Shown here: in pieces, positions 33,153 to 40,962 of the stretch | Layout of the letters: each line of letters opens with the position of its first letter | How positions within the stretch are numbered: the stretch's first letter is position 1 | NCBI GenBank assembly: GCA_021636625.1 | Contig: JAJWLX010000004.1 | Span: 1-64,000 of the forward strand | Length of the DNA: 64,000 bases | DNA from: Prevotella sp. | GTDB lineage: Bacteria > Bacteroidota > Bacteroidia > Bacteroidales > Bacteroidaceae | Direction of reading: 5' to 3' | Notes under the pieces: generated by a model | Told to the model about the DNA's origin: nothing | Seen by the model: the letters and a program-made list of their open reading frames with translations, nothing else | Databases searched by the model: none | Made by a program: the position numbers and the translations under genes

Positions 33153-34352
33153 ATGTATCAAGTTGACGATAAAGGATTTTTTGGAAAATTCGGAGGAGCT
33201 TATGTTCCAGAGATTTTATATAAGTGTGTAACTGAGCTTCAGGAGGCTTATAAGCCTATCATAGAGAGCGAGGAGTTCAAAAAAGAGTATTATGCGCTCC
33301 TGAAGGATTATGTTGGCCGCCCTTCACCTCTTTACTTTGCGAAGAGAATGAGCGAAAAGTATGGATGCCAACTCTATCTGAAGCGTGAGGATCTGAATCA
33401 TACTGGTGCGCACAAGATTAACAATACCATCGGTCAGATTCTGATGGCAAAGAAGATGGGTAAAACGCGTATCATCGCCGAAACCGGTGCCGGACAGCAT
33501 GGTGTTGCAACAGCTACCGTCTGTGCCTTGATGGATATGAAGTGTGAAATCTTTATGGGTGCTACCGATGTGGAGCGCCAGCATACCAATGTGGAGCGTA
33601 TGAAGATGCTGGGTGCCAAGGTGAATCCTGTCCGTACGGGCAATATGACTTTGAGTGATGCATGCTCAGAGGCTATCCGCGACTGGTGCTGTCATCCACA
33701 AGATACATTCTATATTGTAGGTTCTACGATGGGACCTCATCCTTATCCTGATATCGTAGCAAAGATGCAGAGCGTAATCAGTGAGGAGCTGAAATGGCAG
33801 TTGGAAGAGAAGATTGGCCGCGATTATCCTGATTACCTCATCGCTTGTGTTGGTGGCGGTAGCAATGCTGCAGGCACCATCTATCATTATATCGATGATG
33901 AGCGGGTTCAGATCTATCTGGCTGAGGCTGCCGGTCATGGTATTGATACCAATTACACGGCTGCAACTATGCATTGTGGTACAGAGGGAATCATTCACGG
34001 TGCCCGTACGCTTGTGATGCAGACAGAGGATGGACAGATTGAGGAAGCCTTCACCATCAGTGCCGGTTTGGATTATCCAGGTATTGGACCAATGCATGCT
34101 GACTTGGCTACAAGAGGCAGAAGTCATGTACTTGCCATCAAGGATGATGAGGCTATCTATGCCGGTTATGAACTGACTCGTATGGAGGGTATCATACCTG
34201 CCATTGAAAGTGCTCATGCTGTGGCTGCCTTGAAGAAAATGAAGTTCAAGAAGGACGACGTGGTTGTTTTGACCGTTTCTGGCCGTGGTGACAAGGATGT
34301 AGAAACCTATTTGAGCCATAAGGAAATGGCTGGAGAATATGGAAATTTCTAA
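33153..34352 (+). CDS. trpB: Tryptophan synthase beta subunit
   Basis: PLP enzyme condensing indole with serine. The 399 residues contain FGGAYVPE, the PLP lysine motif KREDLNHTGAHKINN, the glutamate in ETGAGQHGVATA, GSTMGPHPYP and the phosphate loop CVGGGSNAAG, all typical of TrpB1. It follows trpA by 26 bases. Confidence 0.96.
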   Translation: MYQVDDKGFFGKFGGAYVPEILYKCVTELQEAYKPIIESEEFKKEYYALLKDYVGRPSPLYFAKRMSEKYGCQLYLKREDLNHTGAHKINNTIGQILMAKKMGKTRIIAETGAGQHGVATATVCALMDMKCEIFMGATDVERQHTNVERMKMLGAKVNPVRTGNMTLSDACSEAIRDWCCHPQDTFYIVGSTMGPHPYPDIVAKMQSVISEELKWQLEEKIGRDYPDYLIACVGGGSNAAGTIYHYIDDERVQIYLAEAAGHGIDTNYTAATMHCGTEGIIHGARTLVMQTEDGQIEEAFTISAGLDYPGIGPMHADLATRGRSHVLAIKDDEAIYAGYELTRMEGIIPAIESAHAVAALKKMKFKKDDVVVLTVSGRGDKDVETYLSHKEMAGEYGNF

Positions 34353-34380
34353 ATAGTTAAAGTTCAATCAATAAGAAAAA

Positions 34381-35862
34381 ATGGCTAAGTTTAATTATAC
34401 GACAGTAACTCGCACGATTCTCGCCGACCTCTATACGCCTGTGGGAGTTTATATGCGATTGAGAGATATTTACCCCCAGTCGGCTCTGATGGAGAGTAGC
34501 GACTACCATGGTTCTGAGAATTCCCGTTCCTTTATTGGGGTACATCCATTGGCTAGCATTGCCGTGAGTCATGGAGAGGTTATCAAGACTTATCCTGATG
34601 GCAGTGTTGAAAAACAGCAACTTCCAGCTTTTGGCGAAGGAAAGGGAGAAGATTGTAAGCTCGCCATTTCGAAGGCTTTCAATGAGTTCATCCAGAGTTT
34701 TCATGTTGAGGGAGAGGGGAAGAATTTCTGTGGACTTTATGGGTTCACGACCTTTAATGCAGTACGCTACTTCGAGAATATCCCTGTAAAGGATACCACG
34801 ATGGCAAAGAATGATGCGCCGGATATCTATTATATTATGTATAAGGACATCATCGTGTTTGATCATTTCAATAATACGATGCAACTTATCGCTTTGAGCG
34901 AACTGTATGGTGAAGAGGGAACCGCTGATGATGATCAGGCTTCTGAGGCAAATAGGGCTGTCGGCAATGCTGAGTTGGATGCATTGATGAAGGCGGTGAA
35001 CAAGGCAAATGTGAAGCCTTATGATTTCCATCCGGTAGGCGAAATAACCTCTACTCTTACTGATGAGGAGCACAAGGCGAATATTCGCAAATGTATCCAG
35101 CATTGTATGCGTGGCGATGTGTTCCAGATTGTGGTGAGCCGTAGATTTGTGCAGCGTTATGAGGGGGATGACTTCAAGCTCTACCGTGCCTTGCGCAGCA
35201 TCAATCCATCACCTTATCTCTTCTATTTCGATTTTGGTGGCTTCCGTATCTTCGGTTCTTCACCTGAAACTCATAATCGTATTGTAGGAGAGAAGGCTTT
35301 CATTGATCCTATTGCAGGAACGACCCGACGTACTGGTGATATGGAACAGGATAGAAAGGCTGCAGAATTCCTCCGCAACGACCCGAAGGAGAATGCCGAG
35401 CACGTCATGCTTGTGGATTTGGCACGAAATGATTTGAGCCGTAACTGCCATAATGTGAAGGTGGATTTCTATAAGGATATGCAATTTTACAGTCACGTGA
35501 TTCATCTGGTGAGCCGTGTGAGCGGAACATTGGATCAGAATGCTGACCATATTAAGGAATTCATTGATACTTTCCCTGCTGGTACCTTGAGTGGTGCGCC
35601 TAAGGTGAGAGCGATGCAGATTATCTCAGAATTGGAGCCTCACAATCGTGGTGCTTATGGTGGATGTATCGGATTCATAGGACTGAACGGCGATTTGAAT
35701 CAGGCTATTGTAATCCGCACCTTTATCAGCCGTAATGGTGAACTCTGGTTCCAGGCAGGAAGTGGAGTAGTGGCGAAGAGCAATGATCAGTATGAGTTGG
35801 AAGAGTGTAATAATAAATTGGGAGCTTTGACTAAGGCAATTCATATTGCTGAGAAGCTCTAG
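34381..35862 (+). CDS. trpE: Anthranilate synthase component I
   Basis: Converts chorismate and ammonia to anthranilate. The 493 residues include an N-terminal regulatory domain with the SALMESSDYHGSENSRS segment (about residue 35), equivalent to the LLES tryptophan-feedback site, and the C-terminal chorismate-binding domain with FQIVVSRRF, NPSPYLFYF, GSSPET, PIAGTTRR, ENAEHVMLVDLARND, GAPKVRAM and GAYGGCIGF. Feedback inhibition by tryptophan is therefore likely in addition to attenuation. Confidence 0.95.
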   Translation: MAKFNYTTVTRTILADLYTPVGVYMRLRDIYPQSALMESSDYHGSENSRSFIGVHPLASIAVSHGEVIKTYPDGSVEKQQLPAFGEGKGEDCKLAISKAFNEFIQSFHVEGEGKNFCGLYGFTTFNAVRYFENIPVKDTTMAKNDAPDIYYIMYKDIIVFDHFNNTMQLIALSELYGEEGTADDDQASEANRAVGNAELDALMKAVNKANVKPYDFHPVGEITSTLTDEEHKANIRKCIQHCMRGDVFQIVVSRRFVQRYEGDDFKLYRALRSINPSPYLFYFDFGGFRIFGSSPETHNRIVGEKAFIDPIAGTTRRTGDMEQDRKAAEFLRNDPKENAEHVMLVDLARNDLSRNCHNVKVDFYKDMQFYSHVIHLVSRVSGTLDQNADHIKEFIDTFPAGTLSGAPKVRAMQIISELEPHNRGAYGGCIGFIGLNGDLNQAIVIRTFISRNGELWFQAGSGVVAKSNDQYELEECNNKLGALTKAIHIAEKL

Positions 35863-35863
35863 G

Positions 35864-35912
35864 TAGTGATTAGTGATTGGTGAGGAATAATCAATAATAA
35901 ATAATAAATAAT
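35864..35912 (+). repeat. Heptanucleotide repeats between trpE and trpG
   Basis: Two TAGTGAT units (35864-35877) and a related TGGTGAG are followed by four units of the form NAATAAT (35885-35912), the last of which runs into the trpG start codon at 35911. Confidence 0.8.
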
Positions 35913-36507
35913 GAAGATGAAAATAGTAATCATAGATAACTATGACTCCTTTACTTATAATCTTGCCCATTTGGTGAAGGAGTTAGATGCTGAAGTGACG
36001 GTGTTCCGCAACGATCAGTTTCAGTTGTCGGAGCTTGACCGTTTCGACAAGATCATATTGAGCCCAGGACCAGGTATTCCTTCGGAGGCTGGACTTCTGA
36101 TGGATGTGATCAGGAAATATGCTGGCAGAAAACCGATGCTGGGAGTTTGTCTAGGTCATCAGGCTATTGGTGAGGCTTTTGGTGCTAAACTAACCAATCT
36201 CTCTGAGGTTTATCATGGAGTAGCTACACCTTGTACTCAGTTTGGTAACGATCCTATTTTTGAAGGATTGCCTAAGCGTATCGAGATTGGCAGATATCAT
36301 TCCTGGGTAGTAGATAAAAGTGGTTTTCCTGATTGCCTGGATATTACGGCTGTAAGTGATGATGGTCAGATTATGGGTCTCAAGCATAAGAATTACGATA
36401 TTCGAGGCATTCAGTTTCACCCAGAAAGTGTGCTGACACCTGATGGAAAAAAGATGATTCAGAATTGGTTAGAAAAAAACTTTGTTCCCTATGGAAATTG
36501 TTTTTAA
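35911..36507 (+). CDS. trpG: Anthranilate synthase component II (glutamine amidotransferase)
   Basis: Supplies ammonia from glutamine to TrpE. The 198-residue class I amidotransferase has IIDNYDSFTYNL, LSPGPGIPSEAG, the nucleophile motif MLGVCLGHQAIGEAFG (Cys), RYHSWVV, and the catalytic His-Glu in IQFHPESVLTPDG. ATG at 35911 or 35917 may be used. It is the last gene of the trp operon. Confidence 0.95.
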   Translation: MKMKIVIIDNYDSFTYNLAHLVKELDAEVTVFRNDQFQLSELDRFDKIILSPGPGIPSEAGLLMDVIRKYAGRKPMLGVCLGHQAIGEAFGAKLTNLSEVYHGVATPCTQFGNDPIFEGLPKRIEIGRYHSWVVDKSGFPDCLDITAVSDDGQIMGLKHKNYDIRGIQFHPESVLTPDGKKMIQNWLEKNFVPYGNCF

Positions 36508-36519
36508 GACTAGAAGAAA

Positions 36520-36691
36520 GTTCCGTTCAAAATCATTGAACGTACATTCAAAACTATTGAACGTACATTCAAAACTATTGAACGGACATTCAATGTCACT
36601 GAACGAAGCTTTCTACTAACGCTAGAAACATTTTCCTTTGAAGGTAGAAAGTAATTCCTTTAAGGGAAGAATTACTGTAAGCCATCAGTAA
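36520..36691. repeat. Tandem array of short palindromic units, 20-23 bp period (about 8 units)
   Basis: Dyad centres fall at about 36533, 36554, 36575, 36596, 36619, 36640, 36661 and 36681. Cores: TTCAAAATCATTGAA, TTCAAAACTATTGAA (twice), TTCAATGTCACTGAA, TTCTA-N7-TAGAA, CCTTTGAAGG, TTCCTTTAAGGGAA, TTACTG-N8-CAGTAA. The first four units are exact 21-base repeats in phase; later ones keep spacing but not sequence. Confidence 0.75.
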
Positions 36692-36793
36692 ATCCGTCTT
36701 GCATATTACCTAGTTTTGAGTAGACCTCATCATACTTATGGATATGGCTTACACTCTATTTGCATCTTGAATACTTGATATTGCGATGAATGC

Positions 36794-36837
36794 AAAAAAG
36801 AGTTTGACGTTCAGAAGAACACCAAACTCTTTTTTTT
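36794..36837. terminator. Bidirectional terminator between trp operon and ROK kinase gene
   Basis: A 13-bp stem (AAAAAAGAGTTTG at 36794-36806 with CAAACTCTTTTTT at 36823-36835), with inner GTTC/GAAC pairing and T/A tracts on both sides. Confidence 0.85.
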
Positions 36838-36883
36838 GCTTTTTATATGATAATCTCTAATTAAGAGAACACATAATCACTGA

Positions 36884-37861
36884 TTACAAGTCCCAACCCA
36901 CGGCACTGGCGCCGAGAACGGCAGCAGAACTGCCATCAAGAGTTGATACCAGGAACTTAGCCTTGCCCTTGTAAATCTTCAATACATTCTCATCGTATGC
37001 CTTCTTCAAAGGCTCCATCAGCAAGTCACCAGCCTTGGTCAAACCGCCGAAGAATACGAATGCCTCTGGTGCAGAGAAAGCAGCAAAGTTGGCGCAAGCC
37101 TCACCCAGCATCTTACCTGTGAAGTCGTAGATGCGCTTAGCCAAAGCATCGCCCTTGCCGGCAGCCACACTCACGTCGTAAGAAGTGATATCCTCTGGCT
37201 TCATCTCGCGGAGCAAAGAAGGCTCGTCGCTTGTCTCCAGGAACTCACGTGCTGTGCGAGCCACACCCGTAGCAGAGCAGTAAGTCTCCAAGCAACCTCT
37301 TCTGCCGCAACCGCATGGACGGCCAGCCTCGCCTGGAACCACGATAACGTGACCCAACTCACCTGCGAAACCATCGCTACCGTAAACCATCTGACCGTTG
37401 ATAACGATACCAGAACCTACACCAGTACCCAAAGTAATGTCGATAAAGTTCTTCATACCACGAGCCACACCGTAAGTCATCTCGCCCAAGGCAGCCGCAT
37501 TTGCGTCGTTAGTCAAAGCCACAGGAATACCCAAAGCCTTGCTGAAGAGTTCTGCCAATGGCACTACGCCATCATGCGCCCAAGGAAGGTTAGGAGCAAA
37601 CTCGATGGTACCTGTATAGAAGTTACCGTTAGGAGCACCGATACCCATACCCTTAATCTTCTCGATACCGCCGATGGTATCAAGCACAGGCTGCAAAGCC
37701 TCTACAGAAGCTTTTACATATTCATCCACAGTCTTATAGCCACCAGTCTTGATAGCTGTTGTAGCCTTAATGTCACCGCGTGCATCTACGATGCCGAACA
37801 CTGAATTAGTACCGCCAAGGTCCAAGCCAATTACGTATGGCTTCATTGCATTTTCAGTCAT
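36884..37861 (-). CDS. ROK family sugar kinase (probable glucokinase)
   Basis: Phosphorylates a hexose, probably glucose, with ATP in the cytoplasm. The 325-residue protein has the phosphate-1 motif GLDLGGTNSVFGIVD, LTNDANAAALGEMTYG (catalytic Asp), TLGTGVGSGIV, and the ROK zinc motif RPCGCGRRGCLETY. There is no helix-turn-helix, so it is a kinase rather than a NagC-like repressor. Start at MTENAM or at the Met six codons later. A -7 element TATCTTTG lies on the minus strand at 37901-37908. Confidence 0.9.
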   Translation of the reverse strand: MTENAMKPYVIGLDLGGTNSVFGIVDARGDIKATTAIKTGGYKTVDEYVKASVEALQPVLDTIGGIEKIKGMGIGAPNGNFYTGTIEFAPNLPWAHDGVVPLAELFSKALGIPVALTNDANAAALGEMTYGVARGMKNFIDITLGTGVGSGIVINGQMVYGSDGFAGELGHVIVVPGEAGRPCGCGRRGCLETYCSATGVARTAREFLETSDEPSLLREMKPEDITSYDVSVAAGKGDALAKRIYDFTGKMLGEACANFAAFSAPEAFVFFGGLTKAGDLLMEPLKKAYDENVLKIYKGKAKFLVSTLDGSSAAVLGASAVGWDL

Positions 37862-37900
37862 GTTACTTTTTTAATTAGTTAGAATTGTTTATTTATGCTG

Positions 37901-37908
37901 CAAAGATA
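37901..37908 (-). promoter_or_regulatory. -7 element of the ROK kinase promoter
   Basis: Minus strand TATCTTTG, 40 bases upstream of the start; no clear TTTG at -33. Confidence 0.5.
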
Positions 37909-38003
37909 ATGAATCCTTTTGAAAATATCAACTTTTTCTTGTATAAAAAAGTATAATTTTAGAAGTTTTGGGCAAAAATATTGCAAATGTGCCCTTTTTT
38001 TTG

Positions 38004-38011
38004 TAACTTTG
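38004..38011 (+). promoter_or_regulatory. -7 element upstream of the LysE-family gene
   Basis: TAACTTTG, 29 bases before the start codon, divergent from the ROK kinase promoter. The -33 element is not clear. Confidence 0.5.
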
Positions 38012-38039
38012 CCCGCTGTTATAGAATAATGTACGAAAA

Positions 38040-38717
38040 ATGAGTTTAGCATTTCCAATAGAGATAAACATCCTTGACTTTATATTCAAAGGAATTATCA
38101 TCGGAGTGATTGCCTCTGCCCCTATGGGGCCTGTAGGCATTCTTTGTATTCAGCGTACGCTCAACAAGGGACGCTGGTTTGGGTTCGTCACGGGCATTGG
38201 TGCTGCGTGCAGTGATATCGTATATGCACTCTTCACGGGTCTAGGTATGAGTTTCGTGATGGACTTTGTGAATAATGCGCAGAACAAGTTCTACCTGCAG
38301 ATTTTCGGTAGTGTATTGCTGCTGGTGTTCGGAATCTATTGTTTCAAGAGTGATCCGATGAAGAATATGCACAAGTCGAGCAATAAGCAGGGTACTTTAT
38401 GGCATAATGGAATTACGGCTTTCCTGGTTACCTTGAGTAATCCGCTCATCGTGTTTCTCTTCATGGCTACCTTTGCACAGTTTGCCTTTGTGGTTCCGGA
38501 TATGCCGCTAGAGATGGGTATGGGATATCTGAGCATTATGTTTGGTGCCTTGTTGTGGTGGTTTGGACTCACTTGGCTCGTCGATAAGATCAGAGGTAAG
38601 TTTGATACTAATGGAATCCTTATCATCAATAAAGTGATAGGAAGTATCGTGATTATTTTCTCGATCATCGCTCTTTTTGGAACGATGTTTAATCTTTATC
38701 ATTTACCAGAATTTTAA
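38040..38717 (+). CDS. LysE family exporter
   Basis: A 225-residue inner membrane protein with about six transmembrane segments. It carries the LysE/RhtB N-terminal motif GVIASAPMGPVGILCIQRTL (proline-glycine loop) and the second conserved region FLVTLSNPLIVFLFMATFA. Members export amino acids or small metabolites; the substrate here is unknown. It is followed by the DUF4924 gene after three bases, an arrangement I recall from other Bacteroidales. Confidence 0.88.
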   Translation: MSLAFPIEINILDFIFKGIIIGVIASAPMGPVGILCIQRTLNKGRWFGFVTGIGAACSDIVYALFTGLGMSFVMDFVNNAQNKFYLQIFGSVLLLVFGIYCFKSDPMKNMHKSSNKQGTLWHNGITAFLVTLSNPLIVFLFMATFAQFAFVVPDMPLEMGMGYLSIMFGALLWWFGLTWLVDKIRGKFDTNGILIINKVIGSIVIIFSIIALFGTMFNLYHLPEF

Positions 38718-38720
38718 GTT

Positions 38721-39275
38721 ATGTTTGTAGCACAGAAATTAAGAAAAGAAAGTATTGCAGAATACCTTTTATATATGTGGCAGATAGAGGATATCATCCG
38801 TGCCTACGGATGCTCGCTGCCGGTGATTAAGAAAAACTATATCGAACGATTCGATTTCACTCCTGAGCAGAAAGACGAGGAACTCGATTGGTTTGGAAAT
38901 CTCATTCGTATGATGAATGAAGAAGGTAAGCGTGAGAGCGGGCATCTTGACATTAATAGAGTGTTATTGCAGGATGTCATTGATTTGCACGGCAGACTCC
39001 TTCAGAGTTCGAAGTTCCCAATTTACAATGCTGAGTATTACAAGGTGTTGCCTTTTATTGTAGAGTTGCGCAACCGTGGTGATAAGGATATTAATGAGGT
39101 TGAGACTTGTCTCGATGCACTTTACGGAGTTATGATGCTCAGATTGCAAAAGAAGGAGATTACCCCTGAAACAGAGAAAGCTATCAAGGAAATCTCAATT
39201 TTCGTGGGATTGCTCAGTGATTATTATATCAAGGATCGTACTGAAGGCTTGAAGTTTGAAGATGACGATATGTAA
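38721..39275 (+). CDS. DUF4924 family protein
   Basis: A 184-residue soluble, largely alpha-helical protein beginning MFVAQKLRKESIAEYLLYMW, recognisable as the Bacteroidales DUF4924 family. No catalytic motif, signal peptide or membrane segment is visible. It is translationally close to the LysE-family gene (three bases), so they are probably cotranscribed. Function unknown. Confidence 0.85.
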   Translation: MFVAQKLRKESIAEYLLYMWQIEDIIRAYGCSLPVIKKNYIERFDFTPEQKDEELDWFGNLIRMMNEEGKRESGHLDINRVLLQDVIDLHGRLLQSSKFPIYNAEYYKVLPFIVELRNRGDKDINEVETCLDALYGVMMLRLQKKEITPETEKAIKEISIFVGLLSDYYIKDRTEGLKFEDDDM

Positions 39276-39363
39276 TCTGCTGGCGTAACAAGTGTTTTTT
39301 AGTAATTAGAGAGTAGTATTTATTTTTTTTTTTAGGATATACATATTATAATATATATTATTG

Positions 39364-40950
39364 ATGAAAGAGATTGAAAGAAGAAGAACGTTTGCCATTA
39401 TTTCGCACCCTGATGCTGGTAAGACAACATTGACCGAGAAGTTCCTGCTCTTCGGTGGCCAGATTCAGGTGGCTGGTGCCGTTAAAAATAATAAGATTCG
39501 TAAGACTGCTACTTCCGACTGGATGGATATCGAGAAGCAGCGTGGTATTTCCGTATCAACTTCTGTGATGGAGTTCGACTATCTGCCTGACGGACAGAGT
39601 GGAGAACCTTATAAGGTAAACATTCTTGATACTCCGGGTCACCAGGATTTCTGTGAGGATACTTATCGTACTCTCACCGCGGTGGACTCTGCTATCATCG
39701 TAGTCGATTCGGCTAAGGGTGTTGAGGCACAGACCCGTAAGTTGATGGAGGTGTGCCGTATGCGCAATACTCCTGTTATCATCTTTATCAATAAGATGGA
39801 CCGTGAGGGTCGTGACCCATTCGATGTTCTTGATGAGTTGGAGGAAGAGTTGAAGATTTCTGTTCGCCCTTTGTCTTGGCCTATCGGTCAGGGTGCTCGC
39901 TTCAAGGGAGTTTACAATATTTATGAGCATCAGCTCAATCTTTTTACACCTAATAAACAACGTGTTACTGAGAAGGTTGAGGTAGATATTCAGTCTAAGG
40001 AACTTGATGAGCGAGTAGGGGAGCGTGAGGCAAATCAGTTGCGCGAAGAACTGGAATTGGTGGATGGCGTTTATCCAGAGTTCGATGTGGAGACCTATCG
40101 TTCAGCAGATGTGGCACCGGTATTCTTTGGTTCAGCCTTGAACAACTTCGGTGTGCAGGAACTCTTGGATTGCTTCGTGCAGATTGCTCCATCACCAAAG
40201 CCAACAAAGGCAGAGGAGCGTATGGTGGAACCTGAGGAGCCTAAGTTTACTGGTTTTATCTTCAAGATTACTGCAAATATCGACCCTAACCACCGTTCAT
40301 GTATTGCATTCTGCAAGATTTGTTCTGGTAAGTTTGTGCGCAACCAGCCTTACTACCATGTACGTCTCGACAAGACTGTGCGTTTCTCTTCACCTACCCA
40401 GTTTATGGCGCAGCGTAAGAGTACCATCGATGAGGCCTATCCTGGCGATATCGTTGGTTTGCCAGACAACGGCATCTTCAAGATTGGTGATACTCTGACT
40501 GAGGGCGAGAAGATTCACTTCCGTGGATTGCCATCGTTCTCTCCACTTCTCTTCAAGTACATCGAGAACGATGACCCAATGAAGAGCAAGCAGTTCCAGA
40601 AGGGTTTGGAGCAGTTGATGAATGAGGGTGTGGCACAGTTGTTCATCAACCAGTTCAATGGTCGTCGCATCGTGGGTACCGTCGGTCAGTTGCAGTTCGA
40701 GGTTATCCAGTATCGCTTGGAGAACGAGTACAATGCCAAGTGTCGTTGGGAGCCTGTTCATTTGCATAAGGCATGTTGGATTGAGGCTGACGATGAGAAG
40801 GAATTGGAGAACTTCAAGAAGCGTAAGTATCAGTATATGGCAAAGGATATTGAGGGCCGCGATGTGTTCCTCGCTGATTCTGGCTATGTGTTGAGTATGG
40901 CTCAGCAAGACTTCGAACATATCAAATTCCACTTTACATCGGAATTCTAA
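39364..40950 (+). CDS. prfC: Peptide chain release factor 3
   Basis: A translational GTPase that recycles RF1/RF2 from the ribosome. The 528 residues show the G1 motif ISHPDAGKTTLTEK, switch I (KQRGISVSTSVM), G3 DTPGHQDFCEDTYR and G4 NKMDREGRD. Domain II and the RF3-specific C-terminal domain follow (VGTVGQLQFEVIQYRLENEY). The ATG at 39364 is preferred to a TTG one codon earlier. The A+T-rich upstream 85 bases show no consensus promoter. Confidence 0.96.
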   Translation: MKEIERRRTFAIISHPDAGKTTLTEKFLLFGGQIQVAGAVKNNKIRKTATSDWMDIEKQRGISVSTSVMEFDYLPDGQSGEPYKVNILDTPGHQDFCEDTYRTLTAVDSAIIVVDSAKGVEAQTRKLMEVCRMRNTPVIIFINKMDREGRDPFDVLDELEEELKISVRPLSWPIGQGARFKGVYNIYEHQLNLFTPNKQRVTEKVEVDIQSKELDERVGEREANQLREELELVDGVYPEFDVETYRSADVAPVFFGSALNNFGVQELLDCFVQIAPSPKPTKAEERMVEPEEPKFTGFIFKITANIDPNHRSCIAFCKICSGKFVRNQPYYHVRLDKTVRFSSPTQFMAQRKSTIDEAYPGDIVGLPDNGIFKIGDTLTEGEKIHFRGLPSFSPLLFKYIENDDPMKSKQFQKGLEQLMNEGVAQLFINQFNGRRIVGTVGQLQFEVIQYRLENEYNAKCRWEPVHLHKACWIEADDEKELENFKKRKYQYMAKDIEGRDVFLADSGYVLSMAQQDFEHIKFHFTSEF

Positions 40951-40962
40951 AATAACAAAAGA

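Larger units (their letters stand above)
36508..36883. other. Intergenic region between trpG and the ROK kinase gene
   Basis: The 376 bases hold a tandem array of short dyads (36520-36691), a 9-bp inverted repeat (GTAAGCCAT at 36677 with ATGGCTTAC at 36744) and the convergent terminator at 36794-36835. No gene is visible. Confidence 0.75.
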
